The position numbers and the translations under genes are program-made. The notes under the pieces were generated by a model, which saw only the letters and a list, made by a program, of their open reading frames with translations, was not told where the DNA came from and made no database searches. This document shows positions 11,780 to 24,960 of a stretch of 64,000 nt of DNA, piece by piece. Origin of the DNA: Rachycentron canadum (taxonomy: Eukaryota > Chordata > Actinopteri > Carangiformes > Rachycentridae). The stretch lies in NCBI GenBank assembly GCA_038496675.1, contig CM076668.1:18536658-18600657 (forward strand), read 5' to 3'. Every line of letters starts with the position of its first letter. Positions within the stretch are counted from its first letter, which is position 1.

Positions 11780-14349
11780 CCACGATGATGATGAACTACT
11801 CAGACATGTGACTGTTTCTGGCTGTTTCTGCTGCTGCTGCTGCTCGAAAGCACAAGCTTCAGTGGTTTTTTTTTTAAGTGCATTTCAACCTCCACGGTCC
11901 GAGTTTGGCCTGAGGATCTTTGTTGTAGGAGTTGAACTAACACAACGTCTTCATGATTGATTCTTTACAGATGATTGTATTAACTGAACAAATAGCACAA
12001 AGAAAAGTCAATCAATCAAAAGCTTGATTAGGTTTTACTGAGTCCTGCTAACCGGGGGTCTGTCTCACAGGTCCTGGAGAACTGGTTTCATAAAGCTGAT
12101 GTTGCAACAACATCACGAGGTTGAGGATCATATTCAATGAGATATTAGTTTGGTTTTAATGTTAACAAACCCTGCACTGAACTGTCAAAATAATTGCAAG
12201 AAAACCATTTGTTTCTTCTGTTTGTCCAGCTGGTGTCATCCTGTCATCACTGAGAACTTTATTCATTGGAGCAATATTAATATAATAATAAATAATAATA
12301 TTAAAATATTAAATATTAATTCAGGTAAAAGTTAAAGACACTAAGCACAACAGCAGAGTTTGAAAAGCAGCAATAAAAGAAGAAAAAACTAACCAAATGC
12401 GATAAATGACTGTAGATTTATTGTCTCATAGGCTTTAATAGACTTTTATAGTGTTTCAAAGTTCAAATGAAATAAATAATTGTTTCTGTGTGTTCATCAT
12501 GAATAATATCATAATATTTCACAGTTAAAGGAACAGTTCAGACATTTTGGGTTTTAAATAGGCAGATTTTTTTTCTGATTTCTTCATGCTAAGTGAAGCA
12601 AATCACTTCCTGCCTCCAGCTACATATTTACTGTGCAGACAGTGACGGTGGTGTGGATCTTCTTTATTTCCCAGAATGCCAAACAAACAACTAATCCTGA
12701 ACCTGCTCAGTTAGACAGGCTGTTCTTCTTCTACACTCACAGATGGTGTTTTGTTGAATTCACTTGACGCACGTCCACGTCTGTTCACTATATGAGGAAA
12801 TAGAGTTTCCTCAGTTTCTTTTTTTTTTTACATGAGAATAATATAACAGGATAAAAAAATAATAGGAGTTATCATCAACATTGTTTTCTTGCTCTTATGA
12901 ACACATTGTCTCCTATAAACCGATGTCTGCCTGCATTTAAATTGTTCTCTGACTGACATTTGTGATTAAATAAATTATCACGTATTTATACACATTAAAT
13001 TAAATGGTCAGTAATTTATTTTGAAACTGGAAACCTGTGATTGAAACTGAGAAGGAAGTTAAAATCCCTCACATGCTCAGACATCAACACTGCTGGTTTT
13101 TGGCCACTTGGGGGCAGCAGAACCAGCTGTGAACACAACACTGACACAGTTTCCTCCTCTGAGTCCAACATTCACCCTTTGGGCTTTGATTTTCATCAAT
13201 ATCTGTATATAGACTTTTTAGAGGTTAAAAGCTCAGCTGCAGCTCTGTCCCAGCTCAGGGGCCACTTCCCCCAGAGGACCTGGTGTACGTCTGGCTCTTT
13301 GTAGCTGTTGCAGGCCACACTAATGGAAGATTGTTGCTTTGCATCATTCAAAGGAAACAGCTTGTGTGACTGGAAACCAAAACAATGAGCTGAAAGATAC
13401 TAAAAGGAAACTCTAAAACTGTAAAATGTTGATAAATGCAGCTTTAATATGGGACAGAGTCCACATGTTCTGACTATAGCATATATATCGTTGAACAAGC
13501 TGAAGACACAGAAACGGATTAAAAGAGAGCCTAAAATATCTTAATAAAACCATTAAAGCACAAAAAAAGTGAAGATGATTTAAGAACAATGCAACAAATG
13601 GAGATCACGTCCATGTTCCTGATTGGCTGAACACACATGTGATTAATCACATGATCACATGGGAGCCGCAGCTACATGTGGTTGTGAGTCACTTGATAAA
13701 CGTTCCTAGTATTTACATATATTTGTGAGTGATGTCAGGGTGATTCTCTGACAAGCCCTGGCTCTGGTCACTTGGTGGCAGTGTCTGCTCTCAGCTGGCC
13801 TCTGCTGATTCATTCACATCAACAGCGTTTGTTTTTTTACTGGATCTTCCTCTTGGCGTTTTGGAGCAGCAGGAACGTTCGCATGTGGAAAAGAGAAAGC
13901 AACTGAAGAGACAAAAGGCTGCAGCAATGATTTCCTCAGTCCTGAAACAGTGAAGTCAGTGAGTTTATCAGTGTGGTGAGTTAAACAAAAAAAAAAAAAA
14001 GTCTGTAGAAAAACAAACTTGTGAGTTTCAGTCCATGATCAAACACAAAGGTTGTGGAGGAATGCAACTCTACACCTTTGTGTTCCTCATTTAGAGTGTG
14101 AGCTCCACCCTGTGGTCTCTCTTCTCCTTCAGGGGAGGGGAGGGCAGTGATTGTGTGTAAGTGGGTGTCACCGTTTGCTGGCCGGTCTGCCTTGTTGCAT
14201 TTAAGTGCCGAGGGGGCGGATAACATTGAGACTGAAACGGTAAAAGCTTGGACTGACGTTCATATCATCTAGGTGTGGCTTTCCAAGGCTCCTCAGTGTG
14301 ATCCAGGAACTGCCGGCTCATTGTCAGAGACGGTGGAAGTGGAGGAGAC
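11780..14349. other. fads6 3' UTR and spacer before trim16
   Basis: No gene recognised over 2.6 kb. AT-rich sequence with ATTAATATAATAATAA words at 12270-12320 follows the fads6 stop. A block at 12530-12680 (AACAGTTCAGACATTTTGGG, then TTCATGCTAAGTGAAGC) looks like a decayed copy of a repeat often seen in fish transcripts; 61880-62010 looks like another part of the same family in the other orientation. The last 100 bases before 14350 are the likely trim16 leader. Confidence 0.55.
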
Positions 14350-17300
14350 ATGGCAGATACAGTGGCTGTTGAAGCAGCTCCCACCAAACAGCAGCGGAGT
14401 GGAGTCTGCTCAGGTGAGCTGGGCGGAGACCAGCCGGCCACCTGTGGTCACTCTGTTTGTGGCTCCTGCCTCGGGGACAAAAGTAAAACATGTCCCAAGT
14501 GTCTGCAGAGTCCTGAGAAGCTTGAACCTGCTGATGGTCTGAAACAGAACGGAACAAAGGCTCCAGTGATCAACAGCACAGAGAAGCAAAATCAGGACCC
14601 AAAGGCTGCAGAGGAGACCAAGATCCAAGAGGATCTGAAAGAGTCTGAGGACCCCAAGAAGCCGGAGGAGGAAGAGAAAGAACCAGAAACAGGAGCAAAA
14701 CAGGAGGTAAAAGAAGAGGAAGAGGAGGTGGTGAAAGAGGAACCTTTGGGGCCCGACGATGTGGTGTGTGACTCCTGTATCGAGAGCCCCTGCAGGGCCC
14801 TCAAGTCCTGCCTCACCTGCCTGGTGTCGTACTGCGAGGCCCACCTCCGGCCTCACCTGGAGAACCCGAAGTTTCAGAACCACCGGCTGGTGGAGCCGCT
14901 CAGGGACATCGAGAGGAGGACCTGCGAGAGCCACAACTGGCCCCTGGAGATTTTCTGCTGCGCCGATGCCTGCTGCATCTGTCAGGACTGTGTGGCGGAG
15001 GACCACAAGGGCCACAACACCCTACCTGTGATGGAGGCTCGTCGGCAGATCGAGGCAAGTGTTCTCAGATACTCTGCAAACTCCCCTCTCCAATACGACT
15101 ACAATACAGCTGATCTATTAGATCTCATCATAGTTTCTGGCCCAGTGTGGACATTTTCTTGTCACATTTGTCTTTGAGGGACATAGAAAAAAGGAAAAAC
15201 TCTCAAATGTTTTGTAGCAGATTATGTTCTTTATTATCTCTTTAGTCCCTCAGGTTTATTCTGGTGCCCTTTAAATTTCCTGAACCATCAGTTTGGACAC
15301 ACTGGTCTAAACTTCTGCTTTTCTCTGTCATTATAAATTCAATTTTTTTCGTTTTTAACTTCAGGAGCCCGTCACTCGTTTTTTTTTAGTTTGTGAACTA
15401 CACCGTTGATATTCAAAAAAACTAGTCTCCAGTAGCAGAAGTCTTTTATCTGACATCCAGCCTCGCTCTCTGTTTGTCTTTTCTTATTTATTCTTTGATG
15501 TGTGGCAACAGTGGAGTTCTCTGAGCAGAAAAATATCAAGAGTAAATAAGTTTTCGACGTCAAAAGAGCAAAATGTGACATTAAGTGTCATTCATTTGTA
15601 ACGTGAGCTCAGGAGCTCAGAGGTGACCCTAAATATCCACGCTGGTGCCTTCAAATGTCCGACTGACGGCTCTGATGGATGTAACCTTCAGCGCCGGTGG
15701 AGAGGGGATGAGCTGTGCCACAATGCAGCTCTGGATACTTAACCCAATTAAACCAGTAATTCTGGCTCAATATCTGCTGCAAAGGTCAAATAATGAACTC
15801 GTGCTGTGTCTTTGCAGCTGCCTGGAAACCTCACGCTCAAATCTATTTAGCCGCTGTGACGCAGAGAAAGCTCAAGCTTCAGCTAACATGTCGTTTGTCT
15901 CTTTCTTTCTGACAGTCTGTGATCCTCAGGTTCAGACATACCAGTCAACATTCCTGCAGAGATCTGTAGCTTTTAGCCTCCACCTGTTATTTGCAGAGTG
16001 ATATGTTGCAAAACCTCAAACGGCTTCGTTAGAGCTGTAGAGCAAACACTGCAGAGAGGCTCATATTGGTGGTAAGGCTGTTTGGAAACAGGTGAAAATG
16101 CATTTTGAAGGCTGTTTGTTGCCTTCACTGTCCTGCAAAATGTTAAAGTCTACATCTAAAATTAAATGCTGCTGAAGAGGAAATCAACTCACTTATCAAC
16201 TCTCACTGTTTCCTTTCTAAGAAATTTCTTTCCACAGGACAGACAACAACATTTAGAAAAACAAAGAAGACAATAGAGTGAAATAACTTCCTGTTCAGAG
16301 CTTATGTTCCACTTTAGAAATCATCCTTTTGGAAAACTTTCTACATGACTCACATGTGCTCTGTTTGATGCTATTGTCCACTGAAGGCGTTGAAAGTGTT
16401 AAATCCAAAGCTAAACCTACATTTGAGCAGCATTTAAACCAGCTTTTAACAACACTTACCTCTATTCTGTGAGTCTGGATGAAAAAAATATTCTCTTTAC
16501 AACACAATTTAAAAGACAATACATTTTAATCCATTTTTCCTGAAATATCTTCAAAACAGAGCTAAGATTTCATTGTTTTAGTGTCAAATCCCAGGATTTC
16601 CTGCTTTACTTTGTCCTGAAATACAATAAACCAAATTACTGTAACATTGGACAAAACAAGACATTATGGTCTGATGTTTTACAAACTAAACATTGATCAG
16701 CTAAACAAACAGGGAGTGAACTCTCAGCACTTCAGAGTTCAAAATCAGCTGCATCACATCCAGCAAGAGTAAAATGCAGTTCAAACTTTTGTGAGTGAAT
16801 AATTATAATCTACTGATATACTATATATAGTGTGTATATTATTAACTATGGCATATACACTCACAGTAGTAACAACACATGAGTAAAACTGCCTCCACCA
16901 ATGGTAAAGGTTTGTATAGCGCATCAGCAAAAAAAAAACCAAAATATCATTTTCTTGAAACAACAAAATACTGTTGACAAACAAATTTGACATTTCCTAG
17001 TTGGTTAAATATAATACAGCATCATCTGCAAATAATTTTATTTTTTACATATATTGGTTTCTTTCACATTTGTCACTGCAGCTGCTATTGTCTTTTAAAT
17101 CCACGTGAACTCAACATTTGAATTATATGTACATGATACACCACATTACTAGCAAACTGTTTTAGTTTAGCTCTTATCTGATTCGTTTTGAGGTTGATTA
17201 ATTAGTGCTCCCCCCAGTTCAAACCTCTTGGAGTAGTAATCTCCAGCACCAGCCTCAGATCCAGAGTTGCCTGGACCTGCCTGAGGAATTTAGACTTGAA

Positions 17301-17685
17301 TATAAAAATGCTTTTAAAAACCATAAATATCAGACTGTAAAACAGGATGTTGTGACCTTACTACACAGTAGACGAAAGTAGGAAACAATACAGTTTTCCT
17401 TAAGAAACAGAAACCCATAAGTTTACATTTGCAAATACACATTCTTCTCCTTGTGTTGGGATCTGGCATATTTTCAGCATTACAACATGGTTTTGTGGCG
17501 TCTGAGCGGACACATGCTGAGGTCTGTTCTCTTCTTCTTCTCCTCTTCACAGACAGAACTGAGGGAGAAGCAGACTGAGATGGTGAAGACGGTGACAGCA
17601 GCAGAGAACGCCATCAACAAACTTCAGCTTAACACAGTCTCCATAGAGGTAAACACAACAGATGACTAATCTCAGAACTGATCTC

Positions 17686-17735
<50 letters not shown>

Positions 17736-20381
17736 ACGTGAATGTCACAAGAGTAAAGAAAAAAAAAATTAGTTGGCAGTTTCTATTTTGAGCTTGAGAA
17801 TCCTCTGGCTTATAAACCTGGATCTGTCAGAGCCACCCAAACCTGAAAGGCTTCCCTGTGGTGTGGGAGGCAGTGAAGTGTCCCCTCAGTGAGGTTTCAG
17901 TTATGTAACATTATCATGTAATCCGATGCAGGCCAAGCTATTACCTGCCTTCTTTCATACTGACGACTTTCTATCTGCCATGATGTAAACAGTTCTCTCA
18001 AAAACAATCCTGCAGCAATCAGTGACCGATGTGCGAGCGGTGATCGAGAGCCAGTTTGAGGAGCTGCAGGCGGTGGTGGAGAGGGCCAAGAGGGAGATCA
18101 CGGAGATCCTGGAGGGTGAGGAGAAGCAGGCGCTGAGGCAGGCCGAGGGCATCCGGGTTCACCTGGAGCAGAGGTGCGCGGAGCTGAAGAAGACTCAGGT
18201 GCAGATGGAGAAGCTCTCCAGAAACAAAAATGATGTGGACTTCTTACAGGTAACAGGACTGAGTCCATCAATACCCCTGAGGGCTGAACTAACTATTTTG
18301 TTCTTGTTTGTTTCTTCTTTGCTCTTAAACGACACTGTCAGGGTATCTGCAGGTCTCGAAAAGCCGTAAAAAGTCTTTTTACAAAGGTCTTAAATATTTC
18401 TAGCCTACCATTGGCAGTAAAATCAATTATACAATGTTTTTGGGTGTGATTCATATTTAGAGCATTAGAGGCTTTGGAGCTGATTTTTCATCATTACTGC
18501 TCCAAAGAATGAGCAGAACTCAGATCAGATAAAGAGAGAAACTTCAAATCAGCTCTAGAACAACACAAACACATGTGTGGAACTTCCTGTGTTGACGTTT
18601 TCTTTGGTTATTCTGGTTTACAGTGTTTTATATTATATTATACTACAGTTTTCCTTTATGACCTGTGCTGACATCCTGGTTTGTCTTTTAGGAGTATTCA
18701 GAGTGGAAGAAAGAAGCCACTGATATTTCTCTACCTGGGGTCTACATCGGCCTCATGGATCGTCTGAACTCCTTCAGTCGTGTGATTGTTGAGTCCACGA
18801 AGGAGCTCTGCGACATGCTTGTGTCTTTATACATAGAGAAATTCAAAGAGACTTGCAAGAATGGTAAGAACAGACAGCACAGACTCTGCTGCTGGAGAAA
18901 CCCACACATTCAAGGCTAAATTCCAGATGTACAGATACCAGCCTACATCTGAGCGTGTTACCACTTGTTAGGAATCTTCTGCCTTTGTGTCATTTGTTTG
19001 AAGCTAACCTGACATAACATGAGTCTAAATATGCCTCACTGATTGGCTAAGAACAATATGAGTCACCTGTTTTTTTTTTTTGTATGCATATCAGGTCCCA
19101 CGAGAGCAGAAAAACTGCCAGTACTTGTTTCCCCTCAAAGCATTTGTGTGCAAACTGAAGGCAAAGTGTGCATGAATAAATTTAAATTGTGTCTTGTCAT
19201 CAGACACTGAAATACATTTTCTTTCATTTCAGACAAAATGGGAATAAAGACAACAGTTCATGAGATTCTTGCAGCGAAACAGAACATGTCGATACCAGAT
19301 CCAGAGACACACGCTGACTTCCTCAAGTGTAAGAGATTTATATGTTCAAATATTCAGTCTTTATGCACAGTTTAAAAAATGCTGAGTCCAAGTCCTTGTG
19401 CTGACCTGCTCTGCCCTCTATTCTGATTGGGTGGTACAGTCTGTCAATCACACTGTAGCCACGCCTCCTAATCCATCCCCGGCTTTCTGGTCTATTTTCC
19501 TCTAAATGGACCATCATTTAAAAATTGAACATCATGTTGTATTGAAGACTTGAAACTAGAGACTGAGACCATAAACTCATTAGGAAAACGTTTACTGAGC
19601 TAATAAATCAAGGAGAAGTAGGGACATTTTCCCATAGACTTCAATACAATCTGACTTCTTTATACATTCTGTGTAGTCAGTGGCTTCACTTTATAGACCT
19701 GGAGTCTACATCCAGCTTTTATATACGGTCCATGGTCGTTAAGTTGCTGTAGTAAACTAACATTTTGACTTTCCTCTCCCAGATGCCACCCACATGAGCT
19801 TCGATGCAGACACAGCTCACAAGTTCCTGCGTCTGACAGAAGAAAACAGGAAGGTGACGAACACCACCCCCTGGCAGCATCCTTACCCAGATGTACCTGA
19901 GCGGTTTGAGAACTGGCGCCAAGTTCTGGCCACAGAGAGCTTTTACCTGGGCCGACACTACTTCGAGGCAGACATCAGCGGTGAGGGCACACACATCGGC
20001 GTGACCTACAAGAGCATCGACCGCAAAGGCAACGAGAGCAACAGCTGCATCACGGGAAACAACTTCTCCTGGTGCCTTCAGTGGAACGGACGCACCTTCT
20101 CCGCCTGGCACAGCGGCGTGGAGACCCCTCTTAACGTGGAGAGGTTCACTCGTATTGGGGTGTATGTGGACTACACGCGAGGCCTCCTGGCCTTCTATGG
20201 CGTGGAGGACACTATGACGCCCATCCATGAGTACAAGGGCGAGTTCCTGGAGCCTCTTTACCCGGCGTTTTGGTTGCCCAAGAAGGAGAACATTGTTGCA
20301 TTGGTGGCGCCTGGAGAACCGTTATGGCTGAAAAGCCCCTCACCTCCCACCTCACCTGCAAACGGAGCTGTTATCTCATAA
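14350..20381 (+). CDS. trim16: trim16, tripartite motif protein 16
   Basis: Six exons: 14350-15054, 17553-17648, 18016-18249, 18692-18863, 19233-19328 and 19783-20381, giving 633 residues. The 96-nt and 234-nt exons are the classic TRIM coiled-coil exons. Domains: a cysteine-rich N-terminus (C20 to C51) resembling a decayed RING, an acidic KE-rich linker (75-135), B-box 1 (C140-H165), B-box 2 (C192-H222), a coiled coil (about 230-350) and a PRY-SPRY domain (about 435-633) with RKGNESNSCITGNNFSW. B-box and SPRY segments match human TRIM16 closely. In mammals it has been linked to stress responses, autophagy of damaged organelles and IL-1beta secretion. The intron after exon 1 uses a GC donor (GAG|GCAAGT). 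The fish protein is longer than the roughly 560-residue human one because of its N-terminus. Confidence 0.94.
15055..17552 (+). other. trim16: trim16 intron 1 (GC-AG)
   Basis: 2.5 kb with no gene that I can support. The donor is GC at 15055-15056 in the context GAG|GCAAGT and the acceptor is TCTTCACAG at 17552. The content is mainly AT-rich unique-looking DNA. Several open frames of 60-118 codons occur without domain signals. Confidence 0.75.
17690..17734. repeat. (TG)n microsatellite
   Basis: An uninterrupted run of about 22 GT dinucleotides in trim16 intron 2, just after the 96-nt exon. Confidence 0.97.
18460..18640 (+). repeat. interspersed repeat family C, copy 2
   Basis: Near-identical to the reverse complement of 3640-3790. 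It lies in trim16 intron 3 and ends about 50 bases before the next exon. Confidence 0.8.
19383..19735 (+). repeat. interspersed repeat family A, copy 3
   Basis: Plus-orientation copy in trim16 intron 5. It runs from GCTGACCTGCTCTGCCCTCT to TTTATATACGGTCCATGG, which appears to show one terminus of the element. Its end is about 50 bases from the SPRY exon acceptor. Confidence 0.88.
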
Positions 20382-21727
20382 ACAGCAGCAATTTATGTCA
20401 GTTTTTCCTCAGTGACTCCAGTGACAATTTAACTATATGGTAGTAGCTACTGTTTCATTTTATCTGGAATATATCAAAGGGAAATTGTGAAAATGGGGGA
20501 AATTTTACCTTATTAACACTGTTTACAGCAAAACTAATATGATAAACTGGTTATTTTATAGCTTATGTACATTTGGGCTCAAGTCATATTTATACTCCTC
20601 TGATTTCTGTTACTTTTCATCACACTGTGAATCCAGAATTGTCGCATATTGACTGTGTTCAGATAAAACTGTCTTCATTCAAGAGAAAATGAAAGAAAAG
20701 AAAAAAAAAACTTTCATTCAGTATTGTTGTGGATTTCCTTGGCAATTGTTCATAAACTAGGATGTCATTTCAGCCTTTGCCGAGTCTCTCACTGAGATGC
20801 CACTAATTTTATTTATTATTTAATATTCAAGCTGTCACATTCACAGTTTAGCTGGACCTCAGATTTGTCTGAATCACATACAGAGCACTGTGAAAAGATT
20901 TGGGCATTTCACTTTTGATTCGTATCCAGCACACAACCCTGTCATGGAGGCGTCTGATCAGTCCCTGACTCATTTCTGCAGCAGAACAATGAGCCCAAAC
21001 ATACAGCCAGAGTCATGAAGAAGTATCTTCAGAGACCCAAAGAACAAGGAGTCCTGCAACAGAAGGTCTAGAGCCCACAGGGCTGTGATCTCAGCATCAT
21101 GGAGTCAGTCTGAAAAGACGATGACAACCTCAATCCACAGCAGGTTCTCCAGTCTGCTAATTGGCACTTGAATTGGTGCAATTTCAAAGGCTGTTAATTG
21201 TTGAATAAAAACTAGTCATGGATTTACAAAATTTAAAAACATCCTCAGTATATTTCCAGTGCTTAAAACTCCACTTTTGTGGGTTCAAGGTAGATAATCA
21301 AACAAACAGGTACAAAAAACAAAGTCAAGCAGAGACAGTAATATGAAATAGTGTTGACCCAACACAGCACACTCACTGTAAGAGTCTATTTTTGTTCCTT
21401 CAATAAACCGCAGGCCCATTTGAACATTGCAATCAAGTCCAGATGTTTTCCCACTGTGTTTTATTTTGAAAATTTCATCAGCATTTGGTCTAATTATGCA
21501 CAGCTAGATAGACAGACATATAAATAAATATAAATATAAAACATGTGATAATATAACTGTGTCATTTAAGATGTATACAACGAATCAAACAACATTATAC
21601 CACTAACACGAAGACGTGACGCTGTAATGACGTAACATTATACGTGGCACGCCTCGGTCAGCTGACTCCGGCGCACAGTGACGTGTCCCTGAGCATGTAA
21701 GCCGGAAGAGGCTGCTCTAATTTCAAC
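20382..21727. other. trim16 3' UTR, Tc1 relic and tvp23b promoter region
   Basis: After the trim16 stop the sequence is AT-rich. A decayed Tc1-like transposase segment sits at 20930-21180. The last 150 bases before 21728 are richer in CG dinucleotides (for example GACGTGTCCCTGAGC and CGGCGCACAGTGACG), as expected of a housekeeping promoter. Confidence 0.55.
20930..21180 (+). pseudogene. Tc1-like transposase relic
   Basis: One forward frame reads QQNNEPKHTARVMKKYLQ, very close to the DNDPKHT catalytic-region signature of Tc1/mariner transposases. Downstream, after stops, comes LSIMESV, resembling the NxIExxW motif. The reading frame is broken by stop codons and no full transposase remains. 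It is a dead fragment of a cut-and-paste DNA transposon, lying between trim16 and tvp23b. Confidence 0.7.
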
Positions 21728-24563
21728 ATGATAACAGAAGTAAGTGACACATTTCTACTGGTCTGTCTTTTATGTGCTAACGTGTCAAACGGAGGAGGCA
21801 GCGTCTAGTTGACGGGGCTGAAAACTGAATAACAGAATAAGTTCACCTGCGCCAGTTGTTTTATCAGCTGAGCTGAACATCTGTCGCGCTAATGTGGCTA
21901 AGTAGTTAGCATGCTAGGTTTAGCAGCTACTAACACGTCTGCACTGTCAGCGTAGCTTTTCCTTAACGCGCTCCAAGTGACACAACAGTGTGGTTTCCTG
22001 CAGATAAATCCCCACAGAACAAACAGTGTTTGATAGTTAGTTTGTCTGTAGACGTGTATTTTAATTCTTCCTACTCAGGCAGCTAACGTTAGCTAGCTGA
22101 CGTTAGTTAGCTTAAGTCAGCTCTGTTGCTCCTGTCTCATCGTCTTAAACAACAAACAAAAATATCAGAGAACAAATTAAACCAACGATAACAGCCCTGC
22201 TGTTAACCAGTCCTCGCCTCATTTTATGGACATTAGTGCGTTAGATTTAATTAAAGTGAGTAACTGTCTTTAAATGGGTTAGTAGTTATCAGTTAGCAGC
22301 TAAAATATCACTATAGATATAATAGCACTATCCAACTCATTACGTTAAGTCCCATTATTTTATTAAGTTTCTGTATTATATGTATAAAATCAATATAATG
22401 TTGTAGATATGTCTTTATTAATTAACAACTGTAGCTCTTGCATCTATAAGTGGAGGCGTCTGTATAAACAGTTATGTAAGAACTACAACACATTTGTAAT
22501 AATGTAAAAATAAACTTAAATGTTATATGTGCTTACATCTACATTATAGTCTGTTAGTTACTAAATGTTTATAAGGTTGATGTTATGTTATGTTAAAACA
22601 ACAGTTTAATCGTATAAACAAACAGCAGCATTTTTCCTTCCTATATTCTGTCTGCCTGCTTGGGGACATTTAAAATAATCCAATCAGCAGATTTAGTGCT
22701 ATAGTATCTGCAATGTAAGGTTATTAATTATAGGTTGTTTATCTGCAACATGTTTGGACCATCCTGATGATTCATATACAAACGGAAAGTGGCGTGATAA
22801 ACCAGCGTCTATCTGGTTGTAAACAAAGATGAGGCTTTAGCTGAGATGGTTTTGTGTACATGTTTGTCTCTACGGGTTAAGCATCTTCCTTATTGATCCC
22901 CCAGGATACCAATGATGAAGACGTGTCTCTGTTTGATGCGGAGGAGGATGCAGGGAAAAGGTCAAAGAAAAACATTAAGTAAGTTTACAGACGACTCAGG
23001 GCTTTAACTTTATCTCAGTTGTTGTCCAGCAGTGGACTGACAGCACAGCAGAGCTGCAACAAACCAGTCTGGTTATTGATCAGTGGTTTTAGTTACTTTT
23101 CAAGCAAAAAGGTCAAATATTGGCTGAATCCAGGCTCTTAGATCTGAAGACTTGATGTTAAATTAAATATATTTGGGTTTTTGACTTGGCTGCATGAAAC
23201 ATGCAATTAACTGAATCACCTGGAAGAGAATTTTCACAATTCTTTTGGACAAATAATTTAGACAGGAAAATAATCTACAGATCGATCACTTAGGTTTGGA
23301 TGCAGCCCTGCAGCACAGTATTAACTGTATTTCTAAGATGAAGATAAAAACGCTGCTTCTGTTCCCAGGCATCCGGTGGCGTCCTTCTTCCACCTCTTCT
23401 TCAGAGTCAGTGCCATCCTTGTCTACCTGCTCTGTGAGATCACCAGTAGCACTTTCATCGCCTGCATGGTTACAATCATCCTTCTGCTGTCATGTGACTT
23501 CTGGACAGTGAAGGTACTCATCTAAAAAGAGGGAATGTTGTTACTGTCATATGTTGCCATGTACAGTGTGATTGTGATGTATAGCCTTTGTTCATCTATT
23601 TGTGATGAAATTAAATTAAATCAAATTATCAATCTATTTTGATGATATAATCAAATCATTATTTTAGTTATTTTTAAAGCAAAAACTCCAAATATTTAGG
23701 AGATTTTCTGCAGATTTTTCACTATATTCTGACTTTTAATAGATTAAATTATTAATTGGTTATTTGAGAAAATAATCTGCTTCTTAATTCATAATGAAAA
23801 TAATCATTAGTAGCATCCCTGCTTCTTTTTTTTTTATGAATCCTGTACCATAAATATCTACTTTAACAGAACATCACAGGGAGGTTGATGGTTGGTCTCA
23901 GATGGTGGAATCAGGTGGATGACGATGGACGAAGCCACTGGGTGTTTGAGTCAAGGAAGGTAAGATGCTCCTCAGCATGTCCCATGTTGCCTTGTTATTG
24001 TTCTAAGGGTTTTTAACCTTTTATGACAGTGACCTCTGCACTGCTTTGCAGCCAGCTGACCCTATGGTATTTGCAGATGTGCTAACTGTGAGAATTTCCT
24101 GTTTTCTTCAGGGCACTGGGAAGCAACATGGATCGGATTCTGAGTCCAGAATCTTCTGGCTTGGACTGATCATTTGTCCAGTCCTCTGGGTCGTCTTTGT
24201 CTTCAGCACCCTCTTTTCTTTCAAGATAAAATGGCTGGTAGGTCCTCAAAGTTAAAGGTCATAATTTCCTCATTTTCATTCTCAAATGATAAATGTCTGT
24301 CATCTTTTATTCAGCCTGTAGTGATCATGGGTGTGGTGTTGCAAGGGGCCAACCTCTACGGATATGTGCGATGTAAAGTGGGAGGCAAAACCAGCTTAAA
24401 GAACATGGCTACAAATTACTTTGGACGACAGTTCCTCAAACAGGTGACTTCAGTTTTTAATAAAACGCACTAAATAGTTGTGTTGTTCGTCGCTTTTCCG
24501 CAAAGCCTTAATGTATGTTGTGTTTTTGTTACGCAGGCGCTGTCTAAAGAAGAGGAATCATAG
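21728..24563 (+). CDS. tvp23b: tvp23b, Golgi membrane protein TVP23 homologue
   Basis: Seven exons: 21728-21739, 22905-22978, 23369-23513, 23870-23959, 24112-24237, 24315-24443 and 24537-24563, giving 200 residues (human TVP23B is about 205). The first exon codes only MITE. The protein begins with an acidic cytosolic segment (DEDVSLFDAEED), then RHPVASFF-like KHPVASFFHLFFRVSAI and four predicted membrane segments with the family signatures LLLSCDFWTVKN, GRLMVGLRWWNQVD and VVIMGVVLQGANLYGY. In yeast Tvp23 is a trans-Golgi protein of late-Golgi membrane traffic; the vertebrate role is inferred from that. The start is chosen because it is the only ATG that splices in frame to exon 2. It lies next to trim16, as TVP23C does in human 17p12. 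Confidence 0.95.
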
Positions 24564-24954
24564 AGTGCCGCTCTGCGATTTGAACATGTTTGCATTATTC
24601 TTAATGCTATAATGTACATTCTTTTAGCAAGTGGATATATAGAAAGAACTCTTTTTCAATATGAGCTGAAAATAACAGACTTTAACCTTTTCTTTAGAAA
24701 GTGATGTGTGACTGAACCAGTCACAATAGAGAGAGTTTCCACACAGAGGTCTGATAGCTGTTTTCCATAACTGAGGCTCAGCAATAAACCCTCACAAACT
24801 TTGACTGCTCTTTTAGTTTAAATGCATGAGTGAAAAATGGGTGTAAATGTTTGAAATGTTCAACTGATTGTGGTTTGACGTGTCATGTAGTCACAAAACT
24901 CCCTCGGATATCCTCTTTTAGTTTGTGTTTTCATCGCCTCTTAACTTTCATCTT

Positions 24955-24960
24955 AATAAA
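24955..24960 (+). promoter_or_regulatory. tvp23b: poly(A) signal, tvp23b
   Basis: AATAAA about 390 bases after the stop; another is at 24782-24787. Either could end the transcript. Confidence 0.5.

Noticed and set aside
14414..14508. A perfect donor (CAG|GTGAGC) and an acceptor-like TGTCTGCAG inside trim16 exon 1, suggesting a hidden 95-nt intron
   Set aside because: Removing 95 nt would shift the frame and destroy the cysteine-rich segment, whose C/H spacing is RING-like. The continuous reading is better supported.
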